Shown here: positions 54,443 to 63,637 of the stretch, piece by piece
Layout of the letters: every line of letters begins with the position of its first letter
Numbering within the stretch: the stretch's first letter is position 1
DNA from: Ensifer sp. USDA 6670
GTDB lineage: Bacteria > Pseudomonadota > Alphaproteobacteria > Rhizobiales > Rhizobiaceae
Direction of reading: 5' to 3'
DNA: 64,000 bases
NCBI GenBank assembly: GCA_000421085.1
Contig: ATWE01000004.1
Location: 323,218 to 387,217 of the forward strand
Notes under the pieces: model-generated
What the model was told of the DNA's origin: nothing
What the model saw: the letters and a program-made list of their open reading frames with translations, nothing else
The model's database searches: none
Translations under genes and position numbers: made by a program

Positions 54443-55114
54443 GTGAAGAAAATGTTCTTGCGGGCAGCGGCTGCCTGTGCGCTGCTGCTCATGCCCGCGG
54501 CCGCATCCGCGGCCGAAGGTTTTGCGACTGCCAATGTTAATATGCGCTCGGGACCGAGTACATATTATCCGGCTGTGACGGTCATTCCGGTCGGCGAATC
54601 GGTGGAAATCCACGGGTGCCTGTCGGAAAGCCCCTGGTGCGACGTTTCCTTCTACGGCGGGCGAGGATGGGTGGCAGGCCGATATGTGCAGGCCGCCTAT
54701 CGCAGCAGTAGGGTCTATGTGGAACCGGAATACTACCGTCCGCTCGGCATTCCGACAGTCGTCTTCGAGTTCGACAGCTATTGGGATCGGAACTACCGCG
54801 GCCGTGATTTCTATCGCGATCGCGCCCGTTGGAGGCATGACCGCGATTGGCATCGCGGGCGTGAACGCGACCGGCCCGAATGGGAACGCCGCCAGGTGCG
54901 GGAACGCCGGGACTGGGAGCGGGAGCGGGAAAGGGAGCGGCGCGTATGGGAGAGGGAGCGGCGCGAATGGGAACCGGAGCGCGACCGCGACAGTGACCGC
55001 TGGCGGCGGGGGATCGAGGGCGCTGAACGGGAACAGTCGCGCCGCGAGCGCCGTTACGACGGGCAGAGGACCATCGTGGAATGCGACGGCGGCGATTTCC
55101 GCTGCGAAGAGTAG
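54443..55114 (+). CDS. Exported SH3-domain protein with charged tail
   Basis: A 223-residue protein. A signal peptide (LRAAAACALLLMPAAASA) precedes an SH3b domain (GFATANVNMRSGPSTYYPAV, WCDVSFYGGRGWVAGRYV, residues about 25-85). The final 100 residues are extremely rich in Arg, Glu, Asp and Trp (ERRDWERERERERRVWERE type). SH3b domains usually bind peptidoglycan; the tail may bind polyanions. GTG start with GGGAG 7 nt upstream. Ends in DGGDFRCEE. Confidence 0.75.
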   Translation: MKKMFLRAAAACALLLMPAAASAAEGFATANVNMRSGPSTYYPAVTVIPVGESVEIHGCLSESPWCDVSFYGGRGWVAGRYVQAAYRSSRVYVEPEYYRPLGIPTVVFEFDSYWDRNYRGRDFYRDRARWRHDRDWHRGRERDRPEWERRQVRERRDWERERERERRVWERERREWEPERDRDSDRWRRGIEGAEREQSRRERRYDGQRTIVECDGGDFRCEE

Positions 55115-55272
55115 GCGCGGCATTCGATCGCCTCACTCAAGGGTCGGCGGCGATCATCGCCGGCCCTTCCTGCCGCCGTCGGGTCTTGCGTCGTCTCTCC
55201 ATGGGAACCAATCCGGCTTCGACGCGTTGAAATCGCGCAAAGGGTGATACCGGTATGGCAAGGAGCGGAGAG

Positions 55273-55557
55273 ATGGCGGAAAAGAATCTGGCGGCAGTCG
55301 GCGCCGAGACGGGTGCCGAAACGCGGACGTCCGGCGCACAGGCCGAGTTGGAATCCCAGGTCCAGGAATTGAAGGCAGAGATCGCCCGGCTGACGGAGAC
55401 CGTCTCGGCCATCGGCACCGGAGCCAAGGCGGTCGTGCAGGGTGAAGCGGAACTGATGACGCAGCGCGTCCGGGAGCGCGTTCGGGAAGAACCGATTTCG
55501 ACATTGCTGACGGTCGCGGGCGTAGCTTTCCTTTTCGGTTTGATCGCAAGGCGCTGA
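55273..55557 (+). CDS. Small ElaB/YqjD-like (DUF883-type) membrane protein
   Basis: A 94-residue protein with a coiled-coil middle (AQAELESQVQELKAEIARLT) and a C-terminal membrane helix (PISTLLTVAGVAFLFGLIAR). This layout resembles ribosome-associated ElaB/YqjD/DUF883 proteins. The ATG at 55273 follows AGGAGCGGAGAG; ATG at 55255 is less likely. Confidence 0.65.
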   Translation: MAEKNLAAVGAETGAETRTSGAQAELESQVQELKAEIARLTETVSAIGTGAKAVVQGEAELMTQRVRERVREEPISTLLTVAGVAFLFGLIARR

Positions 55558-55628
55558 GGGACGGACTGCCGGATTTGGACATCCCCCAAGATTGAGGATT
55601 GCGCGACGTTAATGCGTCATGGTCTGGA

Positions 55629-55643
55629 TTAACAAATGGTTAA
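55629..55643. promoter_or_regulatory. CtrA-like box
   Basis: TTAACAAATGGTTAA fits TTAA-N7-TTAA, the full alphaproteobacterial CtrA consensus, and is followed by CC as in TTAACC. It lies about 203 bp upstream of the small gene at 55846. CtrA controls cell-cycle and envelope genes in Sinorhizobium. Confidence 0.65.
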
Positions 55644-55845
55644 CCAGGATGTGGCTCAATCGGCACAAGGCGGCTATTATTCGCCTCGCCTCTTATGCCG
55701 AAACGGACGACATCCGGGTTACCGGAAGAAGGAGTGGTGAGAAGGGCGCGTCTGTCCGGGATCCCGGAAAATGCGTCAGCCCGAAAACGGGCAGGGTGAA
55801 ATCTGTACGGTAGTTCATCCGTCTCGTGAGATTATGGAGACGAGC

Positions 55846-56016
55846 ATGGCAGACGTAATCAGAATGCAGGACCGGATCGTCAAACGCCCTCGGCGGCGTC
55901 CTGTCGGAAAGGGCGGCGCCAAGGTGTTGTTCTTCACCGGAATCCGTTACGAAAGGCTGGACGGCCGCGGACCCCAGCCGACTGCCCCGGCTGGCCGCCA
56001 GGCCAAGAAGCAGTAA
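55846..56016 (+). CDS. Small basic conserved-type hypothetical protein
   Basis: A 56-residue protein starting MADVIRMQDRIVKRPRRRPV with KVLFFTGIRYERLDGR, strongly basic (Arg/Lys). No family named. Very similar short proteins exist in other rhizobia, from memory. A candidate start ATG at 55834 would add 4 residues. It is the first likely gene after a CtrA-like box. Confidence 0.6.
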   Translation: MADVIRMQDRIVKRPRRRPVGKGGAKVLFFTGIRYERLDGRGPQPTAPAGRQAKKQ

Positions 56017-56107
56017 ACTCGCGGGCAAAGCGCCGGCAGCGTCCGGGCGGTGCGGTCGTTCGCCGCCCAACTTCAATCACTTCGATTTCAATCCCCCCCA
56101 ATCGCCG

Positions 56108-56653
56108 TTACCGCTGGAAGGGCTCGCACCTCGACTCCGCAAGGAAAGTGCGGACCAGGTCCTCGAAGCTGTCGAGAGGTGCCAGGGCACGAAGAACTGC
56201 GTAACCTTCCTGGTCCTTCATCTCGATCATGATCGATTGCGCCAGCGCTTCGGGTGGCGACTTGCGCAGTTCGACGAGCTGGATCGGTGTGGCGACGACG
56301 AGATCGAGATCGCCATTGACGGCTGTCTGGTCGTTCATGCTGAAGACCTCGTTCGAACCGCTGTCGAAGATCGCCAGCGACCAGAAGGGCACGTCGCCGC
56401 GCCCGACGAAGCGAGCCGGAGCATCCGCCACCGAGAAGCTGCAGACGGCCGTACGCAGGAATGGGTCGGCGTTGTTCAGGCCTGTCGGCCCGGGTTCTGC
56501 CGTCAGCGGAAAGAAGCTGTCCATTTCGAGCAGGCCAAGCACGCGCGTATAGGCATCGCGGCCGGTGAACTGGGGCAGGGCGAGTACGATGACGATATGA
56601 AGAAGCGCCGCTCCGACGAGACCGACGAGAATGGCGAAGAGGATGCTACGCAT
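56108..56653 (-). CDS. DUF1254-domain protein
   Basis: A 181-residue protein with an N-terminal membrane helix (ILFAILVGLVGAALLHIVIV). The rest (GRGDVPFWSLAIFDSGSNEV, DLDLVVATPIQLVELRKSPP) fits the DUF1254 domain. DUF1254 and DUF1214 normally form one large exported protein; here they are two genes. It overlaps the DUF1214 gene by 8 bp, so they are co-transcribed. Confidence 0.75.
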   Translation of the reverse strand: MRSILFAILVGLVGAALLHIVIVLALPQFTGRDAYTRVLGLLEMDSFFPLTAEPGPTGLNNADPFLRTAVCSFSVADAPARFVGRGDVPFWSLAIFDSGSNEVFSMNDQTAVNGDLDLVVATPIQLVELRKSPPEALAQSIMIEMKDQEGYAVLRALAPLDSFEDLVRTFLAESRCEPFQR

Positions 56654-57233
56654 GCCCGCACCCGGTCTTTACGATCTTCGGCATTGCGAGGTCGATCAAG
56701 CCGGAGGAACCTGCCGTTGGCGTGTCCAGAAGGGTCAGCACGAGCGCGAAGCTGCCCGTCCGGCGTATGGCCAGCCAGTTGTCGGGCTGGGCAACCGGGG
56801 AAACGTGAATGACGAAGCGGCTATCCTCGGCGCGCAGGACGGTCCAGGAATTGATTGCGGAGGGCAGTTCCGGCCCCGGCAGCAGCGCGGTCCCGTCCGC
56901 CGCCGCCGCATAAAGGGTCCAGAACCGCGCCGGCGGCGTCACACCCGAAATGTCATAGGAGCAGGCGGCCGTCAGGCGCGCACCGGTATCGTCCGTAAGC
57001 GCGGTAAACGCCAGTCCCTCGGCACCGCCATAGAGCAATTCGCCGGCCCGGGCGCGGTGCGCCTTGGCATAGGGATCGGCGGAGACGGTCTGCGCTTCGG
57101 GAAAGGCGATCCAAGGACCGATTGCGATCGAGCCGAAACCGACCGTCGCCTTCAGCGCCCATACGGCCGTCCCGATTCCGCCGCCGAACGCGACGATGAG
57201 GGCAAGAGCGACAAGGAGGGGAACTCGAAACAA
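56646..57233 (-). CDS. DUF1214-domain protein
   Basis: A 195-residue protein with an N-terminal helix (FRVPLLVALALIVAFGGGIG), then a DUF1214-type beta fold (ARFWTLYAAAADGTALLPGP, INSWTVLRAEDSRFVIHVSP). It is upstream of the DUF1254 gene and overlaps it, reversing the order seen in fused proteins. Both helices suggest export or anchoring. Function unknown. Confidence 0.75.
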   Translation of the reverse strand: MFRVPLLVALALIVAFGGGIGTAVWALKATVGFGSIAIGPWIAFPEAQTVSADPYAKAHRARAGELLYGGAEGLAFTALTDDTGARLTAACSYDISGVTPPARFWTLYAAAADGTALLPGPELPSAINSWTVLRAEDSRFVIHVSPVAQPDNWLAIRRTGSFALVLTLLDTPTAGSSGLIDLAMPKIVKTGCGHA

Positions 57234-57330
57234 GTGGCGGCTCTATCGAATGTTGCGTCGTTTACCCTGTCGGCGCTCATGGGGGCGCCGCTCGGCTTGT
57301 CCGCCAGAGAACGGATTTCTGACTGCAAAG

Positions 57331-59544
57331 TCAATTGTTTGTCGTGCCCGGCATGGTCCGCATGTTCACGCTGCGATCCGTCGGCTCGAGCACGGCCACC
57401 TTGCCGCCGGGCCTTTCGCGCGCCTTGAGCGGTTGCGCTTTCTCGAATGTGTCGCCGATCGTTTTCAACAGCCGGGTTACGTCCGCGGACAGTGATCGCG
57501 GCCGCACGAGCGGCGGCAGGGCGTTCTCGTCCGGCTTCGCAGTTTCAGCGGAGCGCTCCTTGGCCGGTTTGGCGGGAGCGATTTCGATGCCCGGAATCGC
57601 ACGGTGCTCGATCCCCTGTTCGGCATAGTCCATCAGCCGCTTGAAGGTCATCGCCGGGAGAGAGCCGCCGGTCATTTCGTCGGTGGAGGTATAGTCGTCA
57701 TTGCCGAACCAGACGGCCGTGGTGTAGTCGCCGGTAAAGCCGACGAACCATGCATCGCGATAAGCCTGTGTCGTCCCGGTCTTGCCGCCGGTGACGATCC
57801 CGTTGTCGAGGGCTGCGCGTCGCGCCGTGCCGATGACAGGGATCTGCGTCAGGATGCGGTTCATCGACGAAACGGCCTGTTCGCTCAGCACCCTGCGTGG
57901 GGGCGGCGCGTCGCGCCCGAAGTCGTAGAGAATGTCGCCGTCATAGTTGAGGATCTGGCTGATGCCGTGGCGTCGCGACTGGAACCCGCCCGCCGGAAAG
58001 ACCGCATAGGCGGTCGCCTGGTCGAGCACGGTCACTTCGGAGGTGCCGAGCGGCATGGTCTTGTCGGTGCGAACCGGGGTCTCGACGCCCATTCTCTTGG
58101 CGGTCTCGGCAATGATTTCGGTACCGAGCTTGTCCTTGGCGAGGCGGACCGGAATAGTGTTGATCGATCTGGCGAGCGCGTTCATCATCGTTACCCGGCC
58201 GGCATATTTGCGGCCGTAGTTCTGCGGCGACCAACCACGCCAGGTGATCGGCGCGTCGACCACGACGGTTTCCGGTGTCATACCCTTCTCCATCGCGGCA
58301 GCATAGGTATAGACCTTGAAGGACGAACCCGGCTGGCGCAGGGCGCGCGTGGCGCGGTTGAACTGGCTTTCGCCGTAGTCGCGGCCGCCGACCATCGCCC
58401 GTACAGCGCCGCCATGCTCGACCATGACGAGAGCGCCCTGCTTGACCTTGTAGCTCTCGCCATATTGCCTGAGGCCCGACTCGACCGCTTCCTCGGCTGC
58501 TTGCTGCAGCCCCATGTCGATCGTCGTGCGCACGATCAGCGAATGCTGCGCGAAGGGAGCGGCAATGCGTTGGACCTCTTCGAAGGCCCAGTCGAGGAAG
58601 AAATCCGGTGCCTTGACCTGGGCACGATCGACCACCGAGGCCGGGGTGAGGCGGGCGGCGATCACCTGTCCCTCCGTCATAAGCCCGCCCTGTACGAGAT
58701 TGCTCAGGACCTCGTTGGCGCGGGCACGGGCCGCCGGCAGGTTCACGTGGGGGGCATAGCGCGCCGGCGCCTTGAAGAGACCGGCGAGCATCGCCGACTC
58801 GGCAAGATTGACGTCGGTAATCGCCTTGCCGAAATAGAATTGCGCCGCCGCTGCCGCGCCGAAGGTACCGCCGCCCATATAGGCGCGGTCGAGATAGAGG
58901 CGGAGGATTTCCTTCTTCGACAGGTTTGATTCGAGCCAGACGGCAAGAAAGGCTTCCTTGATCTTGCGCTCGATCGTCCTCTCGTTCGAGAGGAACAGGT
59001 TCTTGGCCAGCTGCTGTGTGAGTGTCGACCCGCCTTGAACGACCCCGCCGGCGCGAGCGTTCTCGGTCATGGCGCGTGCGAGCCCGAGAAAATCTATGCC
59101 CCAATGGTCGAAGAAGCGCCTGTCTTCCGTGGCGAGGACCGCTTTTATGAGGTGATCCGGCAGCTCGTCGATCGGGACGGAATCCTCGTGGATGATGCCG
59201 CGGTGGCCGATCTCGTTACCGTAGCGGTCGAGAAAGGTGACTGCGAAATCGCTTTGCGCCCGCCAGTTGCCCTTGGTTTCCTCGAAGGCGGGAAGGGCGA
59301 GCGCCAACATCAGCACCGAGCCCGCTGCGCCAAGGGTCATTCCCTCGCCGAGCACTTCGAAGAACGCTCTTTTCCAGCCGCGCACGCGAAAGCGGCGGAA
59401 GAAGATGGTGGTGTCCTCCCACCACTCGCCGAGCCGGAATCCTGCGCTCCATACGGTCGAATCGATCCAGGAATCGATCCGAAGAAAGATGTGTCGCCTT
59501 TTCGGCCGGTTGTCCTCTTTCCTCGGTTCCTGCACGGCTTTCAT
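57331..59544 (-). CDS. Bifunctional penicillin-binding protein (PBP1 class)
   Basis: A 737-residue class A PBP. A cytoplasmic tail and one helix (about 66-90) lead to the glycosyltransferase domain, with [32 protein letters not shown] and [14 protein letters not shown], and the transpeptidase, with [14 protein letters not shown] (Ser), [12 protein letters not shown] (SxN) and [20 protein letters not shown] (KTG). It polymerises and crosslinks peptidoglycan in the periplasm. The ATG at 59544 fits the domain start; upstream in-frame codons have no homology. No second PBP is in the window. Confidence 0.92.
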   Translation of the reverse strand: MKAVQEPRKEDNRPKRRHIFLRIDSWIDSTVWSAGFRLGEWWEDTTIFFRRFRVRGWKRAFFEVLGEGMTLGAAGSVLMLALALPAFEETKGNWRAQSDFAVTFLDRYGNEIGHRGIIHEDSVPIDELPDHLIKAVLATEDRRFFDHWGIDFLGLARAMTENARAGGVVQGGSTLTQQLAKNLFLSNERTIERKIKEAFLAVWLESNLSKKEILRLYLDRAYMGGGTFGAAAAAQFYFGKAITDVNLAESAMLAGLFKAPARYAPHVNLPAARARANEVLSNLVQGGLMTEGQVIAARLTPASVVDRAQVKAPDFFLDWAFEEVQRIAAPFAQHSLIVRTTIDMGLQQAAEEAVESGLRQYGESYKVKQGALVMVEHGGAVRAMVGGRDYGESQFNRATRALRQPGSSFKVYTYAAAMEKGMTPETVVVDAPITWRGWSPQNYGRKYAGRVTMMNALARSINTIPVRLAKDKLGTEIIAETAKRMGVETPVRTDKTMPLGTSEVTVLDQATAYAVFPAGGFQSRRHGISQILNYDGDILYDFGRDAPPPRRVLSEQAVSSMNRILTQIPVIGTARRAALDNGIVTGGKTGTTQAYRDAWFVGFTGDYTTAVWFGNDDYTSTDEMTGGSLPAMTFKRLMDYAEQGIEHRAIPGIEIAPAKPAKERSAETAKPDENALPPLVRPRSLSADVTRLLKTIGDTFEKAQPLKARERPGGKVAVLEPTDRSVNMRTMPGTTNN

Positions 59545-59686
59545 GTCCCGAAGGTTCTGCCTTATGCCCGATATTTGCACGGGGCGGCAATCCAATCTAC
59601 TTGCATATCGCGCAACCCGCCTTAAAAAACCGGCAATTTTCTGCGAAGTTTCCGTGTTGGCTCGGATTTTACGAAAGTGTGGCTTT

Positions 59687-60154
59687 ATGGGCGAAATGCC
59701 TTTCTGGAAGACGAAAGGTCTCGATGAGATGACCGGCGCGGAGTGGGAGAGCCTCTGCGATGGTTGCGGGCTCTGTTGTCTCAACAAGCTCGAGGATTGG
59801 GACAGTTCCGAAATCGCCTGGACTTCGATCCGTTGCACGCTGCTGGACGGAGAAAGCTGTCGTTGCAAGGACTACGACAATCGCCAGGCAACCGTGCCGG
59901 ACTGCATTCAGTTGACGCCGAAAGCGGTGCGCGAAATCAGTTGGCTGCCGCCGACCTGCGGTTATCGCCTGGTCGCCGAAGGCAGAGATCTCTACTGGTG
60001 GCACCCGCTCGTCTCCGGCGATCCGGAGACCGTGCATGCGGCCGGCATATCCGTGCGCGGACGCACCGTCGCCGAGGACGGCATCGACATCGAAGATTAT
60101 GAAGATTATCTCGTGACCTGGCCGCTAGAGGTCGGCAGGGAGCCGGCCGATTAG
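59687..60154 (+). CDS. YcgN/UPF0260 cysteine-rich protein
   Basis: A 155-residue protein of the UPF0260 family. [37 protein letters not shown], and [18 protein letters not shown] carry at least seven Cys that could bind metal. No activity assigned. It is divergent from the PBP gene. Starts at 59687 or 59696 are possible. Confidence 0.85.
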   Translation: MGEMPFWKTKGLDEMTGAEWESLCDGCGLCCLNKLEDWDSSEIAWTSIRCTLLDGESCRCKDYDNRQATVPDCIQLTPKAVREISWLPPTCGYRLVAEGRDLYWWHPLVSGDPETVHAAGISVRGRTVAEDGIDIEDYEDYLVTWPLEVGREPAD

Positions 60155-60215
60155 GGCACGCCGCAGAGTGCTGCAGCGACTTTGCGTATCCATGAGACGT
60201 GCGGCACCGTCCCCG

Positions 60216-60551
60216 TCAGTGACGGCCGTTTTTGGTGACGAGGCTTCTCGGCGCGACATTGCGCCACGCGGTTTCCATGGACTGGCGAACGAGTTCGTCG
60301 TCGGCACCAACGAAATAGAATGACGTCCAGCCGCGTGCGCCCCAGCCGCCGGGAACGGCGGCGCAGACGCCGGGCTCCATTTCCAGAAGCATTCGCTGCT
60401 GGTCCGGCGTGAACTTGAACACGGCGCGACCGGCTTCCGGCAGAGTCATGAAAATCCGGTTGCCCACACGGAAATCCCGTGCACCGAAATGGGCATTTTC
60501 CTGGGTTCCCGGAAGGCTCAGGGCCAGCTTTTCGATTTCTTCGGTCAGCAT
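60216..60551 (-). CDS. MmcQ/YjbR family protein
   Basis: A 111-residue protein of the MmcQ/YjbR family (CyaY-like DNA-binding fold): LSLPGTQENAHFGARDFRVG, RAVFKFTPDQQRMLLEMEPG and GWGARGWTSFYFVGADDELV match. The ATG at 60551 starts the homologous region. Function unknown, possibly DNA binding. Confidence 0.8.
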   Translation of the reverse strand: MLTEEIEKLALSLPGTQENAHFGARDFRVGNRIFMTLPEAGRAVFKFTPDQQRMLLEMEPGVCAAVPGGWGARGWTSFYFVGADDELVRQSMETAWRNVAPRSLVTKNGRH

Positions 60552-60618
60552 GCGAGGAGAGTAGCACGGAATTGCCGATTGGCAAAAATGCCGCGCTGCC
60601 GGGCCGCGCCGGAGCAAT

Positions 60619-60759
60619 TCATTCTGCGGGAGGAACGGTCTTCTGTGCAGCCTCGCCGACCGTGCGCATTTCGCGCCACTCGTTCTCGAACCGCTCGAGC
60701 AGCGATTGCGGTATTCTGGATTGCGGTGATACCGGCGGCTTGTTCGCGAGTGTCTTCAT
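60619..60759 (-). CDS. Small 46-residue protein
   Basis: MKTLANKPPVSPQSRIPQSL then LERFENEWREMRTVGEAAQK ends TVPPAE. CAAAGGAGGACCGG is 0-14 bp upstream of the ATG, a very strong ribosome binding site. The helical ERFENEWREM core is likely real. No family is known to me. It sits next to an AT-rich region with palindromes. Confidence 0.6.
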   Translation of the reverse strand: MKTLANKPPVSPQSRIPQSLLERFENEWREMRTVGEAAQKTVPPAE

Positions 60760-61101
60760 CCGGTCCTCCTTTGGGCGAGATTGTTGGAATGAGCGGACGA
60801 TTCCACATGATAAAGACTTTGTAAATCAGCGGTTTAAAGGATTTAAACGATTGAAAAAAATTTAAATCGATTAATTTTCCTGGCAGTCCACAGAAATGTG
60901 CAAGCTCACATCGATGCCCGCGCCGAGCTGCCCAAAAGACCAGTTGGCCCGATCTCTGCAATCTATGGTCGCTTTCCCCCGTCAGAGGTCAGGCGACCGC
61001 CGGACGCGGGCGGCGGACCCTCGTGGCCGACATTCATTTGCCATTCAGCCTGTATCGGTTAATGATTCCGGCATAGTGCTTCCCAAGTCGAAAGTGCGTT
61101 C
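60760..61101. other. AT-rich intergenic region with inverted repeats
   Basis: The stretch 60810-60890 is unusually AT rich for this genome. It includes GTTTAAAGGATTTAAAC (60832-60848), a perfect 7-bp inverted repeat, and TTGAAAAAAATTTAAATCGA. Position suggests regulatory sites for the 46-residue gene on one side and feuN on the other. Confidence 0.45.
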
Positions 61102-61353
61102 ATGTCTTCAGCATTGACCATAGCCGCGCTCGCCGCAGGCCTCGCAGGCTTTTCTCCGCCTGCCGTCAACATGCCTACGGTTGTCGTCCGCGTGGCTGGC
61201 GATTGCAGCGCGGCCGCCGAGCAGGTGGTCGCCCAGACGGGTGGCGAGCTGCTTTCTGCCCAGCCGACCGGGGATGGGCAGTGCGTGGTAACGGTGCTCA
61301 TCCCGGGCAATGGGGGGCGCCCCAAGAAAGTCACGGTCAAAGTGCCTATGTAA
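61102..61353 (+). CDS. feuN: FeuN, small periplasmic regulator of FeuQ
   Basis: An 83-residue exported protein with a signal-like N-terminus (MSSALTIAALAAGLAGFSPP) and a mature part VNMPTVVVRVAGDCSAAAEQ with two Cys. FeuN of S. meliloti is an 83-residue periplasmic protein that binds and restrains the FeuQ kinase and is essential in wild type (recalled). The position, 41 bp before feuP, supports this. Confidence 0.82.
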   Translation: MSSALTIAALAAGLAGFSPPAVNMPTVVVRVAGDCSAAAEQVVAQTGGELLSAQPTGDGQCVVTVLIPGNGGRPKKVTVKVPM

Positions 61354-61394
61354 GCTCTTTCGGGGGTACCCGAAGGCAAGGGAAGTGGACGAGA

Positions 61395-62066
61395 ATGCGC
61401 ATTCTGATCGTCGAGGACGATACCAATCTGAACAGGCAACTGGCTGACGCTCTGAAGGAGGCCGGTTATGTCGTCGACCAGGCTTATGACGGCGAAGAGG
61501 GCCACTATCTAGGCGATGCGGAACCCTATGATGCGGTCATTCTCGATATCGGCCTTCCGGAGATGGACGGCATCACCGTTCTCGAGAAGTGGCGCGCAGA
61601 CGGCAAGACCATGCCGGTGCTGATCCTGACGGCCCGCGATCGATGGAGCGACAAGGTCGCAGGCATCGATGCCGGCGCCGACGATTATGTGGCGAAGCCC
61701 TTCCATGTCGAGGAGGTGCTGGCCCGCATCCGTGCGTTGATCCGGCGGGCCGCCGGGCACGCAAGCTCCGAGATCGTCTGCGGCCCCGTCCGGCTCGACA
61801 CCAAGGGCTCCAAGGCGACCGTCGCAGGCGTGGCGCTGAAGCTCACATCGCACGAGTTCCGTCTGCTTTCCTATCTCATGCACCATATGGGACAGGTGGT
61901 GTCCCGCACCGAACTGGTCGAGCACATGTATGATCAGGACTTCGATCGAGATTCCAACACGATCGAGGTTTTCATCGGCCGGCTGCGCAAGAAGATCGGC
62001 AATGATCTGATCGAAACGGTGCGCGGCCTCGGATATCGCATGCAAGCACCCGGCAATGGCCATTAG
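61395..62066 (+). CDS. feuP: FeuP, OmpR-family response regulator
   Basis: A 223-residue regulator. The receiver domain begins MRILIVEDDTNLNRQLADAL, with phosphoacceptor Asp51 in VILDIGLPEMDG and Lys in VAKPFHVEEVL. The winged helix has ALKLTSHEFRLLSYLMHHMG and DSNTIEVFIGRLRKKIG. In S. meliloti FeuP activates ndvA and other genes for cyclic glucan export, osmotic adaptation and symbiosis (recalled). Overlaps feuQ by 11 bp. Confidence 0.92.
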   Translation: MRILIVEDDTNLNRQLADALKEAGYVVDQAYDGEEGHYLGDAEPYDAVILDIGLPEMDGITVLEKWRADGKTMPVLILTARDRWSDKVAGIDAGADDYVAKPFHVEEVLARIRALIRRAAGHASSEIVCGPVRLDTKGSKATVAGVALKLTSHEFRLLSYLMHHMGQVVSRTELVEHMYDQDFDRDSNTIEVFIGRLRKKIGNDLIETVRGLGYRMQAPGNGH

Positions 62067-63441
62067 ATCGCTCACGGCGCGCGTTCTGGCGGTTTCGACC
62101 GTCTGGGCCGTCGTTGCCCTCGTGGTGATCGGGGTAGTCATCTCCGCCCTTTATCGGCAGGGCTCCGAGCGCGGCTTTCAGGATCTGCTGCGGGCGCAGC
62201 TTTACAACGTCATCAATTCGATCTCCGTCGACGAGAAAGCCGCGCTCTCCGGGAGCCCGCAGCTCGGCGACCTGCGTTTTTCCCAGCCGCAGACGGGATG
62301 GTATTGGATCGTCGAGCCGATCGGCGAATTCGACACGCCGCCGCTGATATCGACATCGCTCGGCACGGCGAAACTGCCGATCGTAAGCGTCGACGAGGTT
62401 CCCTTCGACATCCGCTATGAGCGGTTCTACACCACCACGGATCCGTTCGGAAACGAGGTCGAGGTGGCCGAAACCGAGGTCGTTCTCGACATTCAGGGTC
62501 ACGCCGCCCGCTTCCGTGTCGCCGGCAACCGCGATGTGCTCGAGGCCGACATAGATCGCTTCACGCGCAACCTCACGATCGCCCTGTCCATTTTCGGCCT
62601 TGGCGGCCTTGGCGTTAACGCGCTCACGATCCTGTTCGGCCTCAAGCCGCTCGACCAGGTACGCCGCTCGCTCGAAAAGATCCGCACGGGCGAGAGCGAG
62701 CGGCTGGACGGTGCGTTCCCGCGGGAGATCCAACCCCTTGCCAACGAGGTGAACGCGCTGATCGACAGCAATCGGCGCATCGTCGAACGCGCGCGCATGC
62801 AGGTCGGTAATCTGGCCCACTCGCTCAAAACGCCGATCGCCGTGCTGCTCAACGAGGCGAGGGTGCTGGAGGTGCCGCACGGGGAGCTGGTCAGGGCCCA
62901 GGCGGATGCCATGCAGACACAGGTGCAATCCTATCTCAGCCGCGCCAGGATCGCCGCCCAGCGCGGGTCGGTTCTGGCGCGGACCGAAGCCCAGCCGGCA
63001 CTGGAAAGGATCATGCGGGTGATGCGGCGGCTGAACCCGGACAAGCAATTCAGCCTCTCGATCAATCCGCCCGGACTGGTGCTGGCGATGGAACAGCAGG
63101 ACGTCGAGGAAACGGTCGGCAACTTGCTGGAAAACGCCGCCCGTTACGCGCATGATAGGATATCGCTGAATGTCGAGCCGGCCCCCGAAGATGCGCGCGA
63201 AAGGGAGCCGGGCCGCCAATGGATCGTGCTCCAGATCGACGATGACGGACCGGGGCTCGATCCCGATCAGATCGCGGTGGCGATGAAGCGCGGCAAGCGG
63301 CTCGACGAGAGCAAGCCCGGCACTGGGCTCGGTCTTTCGATCGTAAGCGAGATCGTCGGTGAATATCAGGGAAGTGTGGAACTCAGCCGTCGCGATGTGG
63401 GAGGGTTGCGGGCCACGCTCGTGCTGCCGGCCGCGGTCTGA
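62056..63441 (+). CDS. feuQ: FeuQ, sensor histidine kinase
   Basis: A 461-residue PhoQ-like kinase. Two membrane helices (about 13-33 and 175-198) flank a periplasmic domain of about 140 residues. The His box is VGNLAHSLKTPIAVLLNEA (His about 255), and the ATPase boxes are NLLENAARYAHDRI, DDDGPGLDP and SKPGTGLGLSIVSEIVGEYQ. It phosphorylates FeuP and is regulated by FeuN through the periplasmic part. Confidence 0.92.
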   Translation: MAIRSLTARVLAVSTVWAVVALVVIGVVISALYRQGSERGFQDLLRAQLYNVINSISVDEKAALSGSPQLGDLRFSQPQTGWYWIVEPIGEFDTPPLISTSLGTAKLPIVSVDEVPFDIRYERFYTTTDPFGNEVEVAETEVVLDIQGHAARFRVAGNRDVLEADIDRFTRNLTIALSIFGLGGLGVNALTILFGLKPLDQVRRSLEKIRTGESERLDGAFPREIQPLANEVNALIDSNRRIVERARMQVGNLAHSLKTPIAVLLNEARVLEVPHGELVRAQADAMQTQVQSYLSRARIAAQRGSVLARTEAQPALERIMRVMRRLNPDKQFSLSINPPGLVLAMEQQDVEETVGNLLENAARYAHDRISLNVEPAPEDAREREPGRQWIVLQIDDDGPGLDPDQIAVAMKRGKRLDESKPGTGLGLSIVSEIVGEYQGSVELSRRDVGGLRATLVLPAAV

Positions 63442-63637
63442 GCGCTAGCCGGATACGACTGATGCGGGACGATCGTGATCCGGCGGTCACACCCGGACCT
63501 GAAAATGCCGGCGCTGACGGCAGGCGGTTGCCTCGACCCGCAGGTGGTGCAAAAAGAACTCGACTGGAGCCGGCTGTTTCGATGGATCTTCCCGAGGCGC
63601 GACTGGCGACCGACAAGAGGAATGAGTAGCGCGTATC

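Noticed and set aside
55619..55813. 64-codon ORF downstream of the DUF883-like gene
   Set aside because: No ribosome binding site, unlikely composition, and it overlaps the CtrA-like box.
57604..58929. Long plus-strand ORF opposite the PBP gene
   Set aside because: Antisense of an intact PBP; product is Arg/Gly-rich without a domain.
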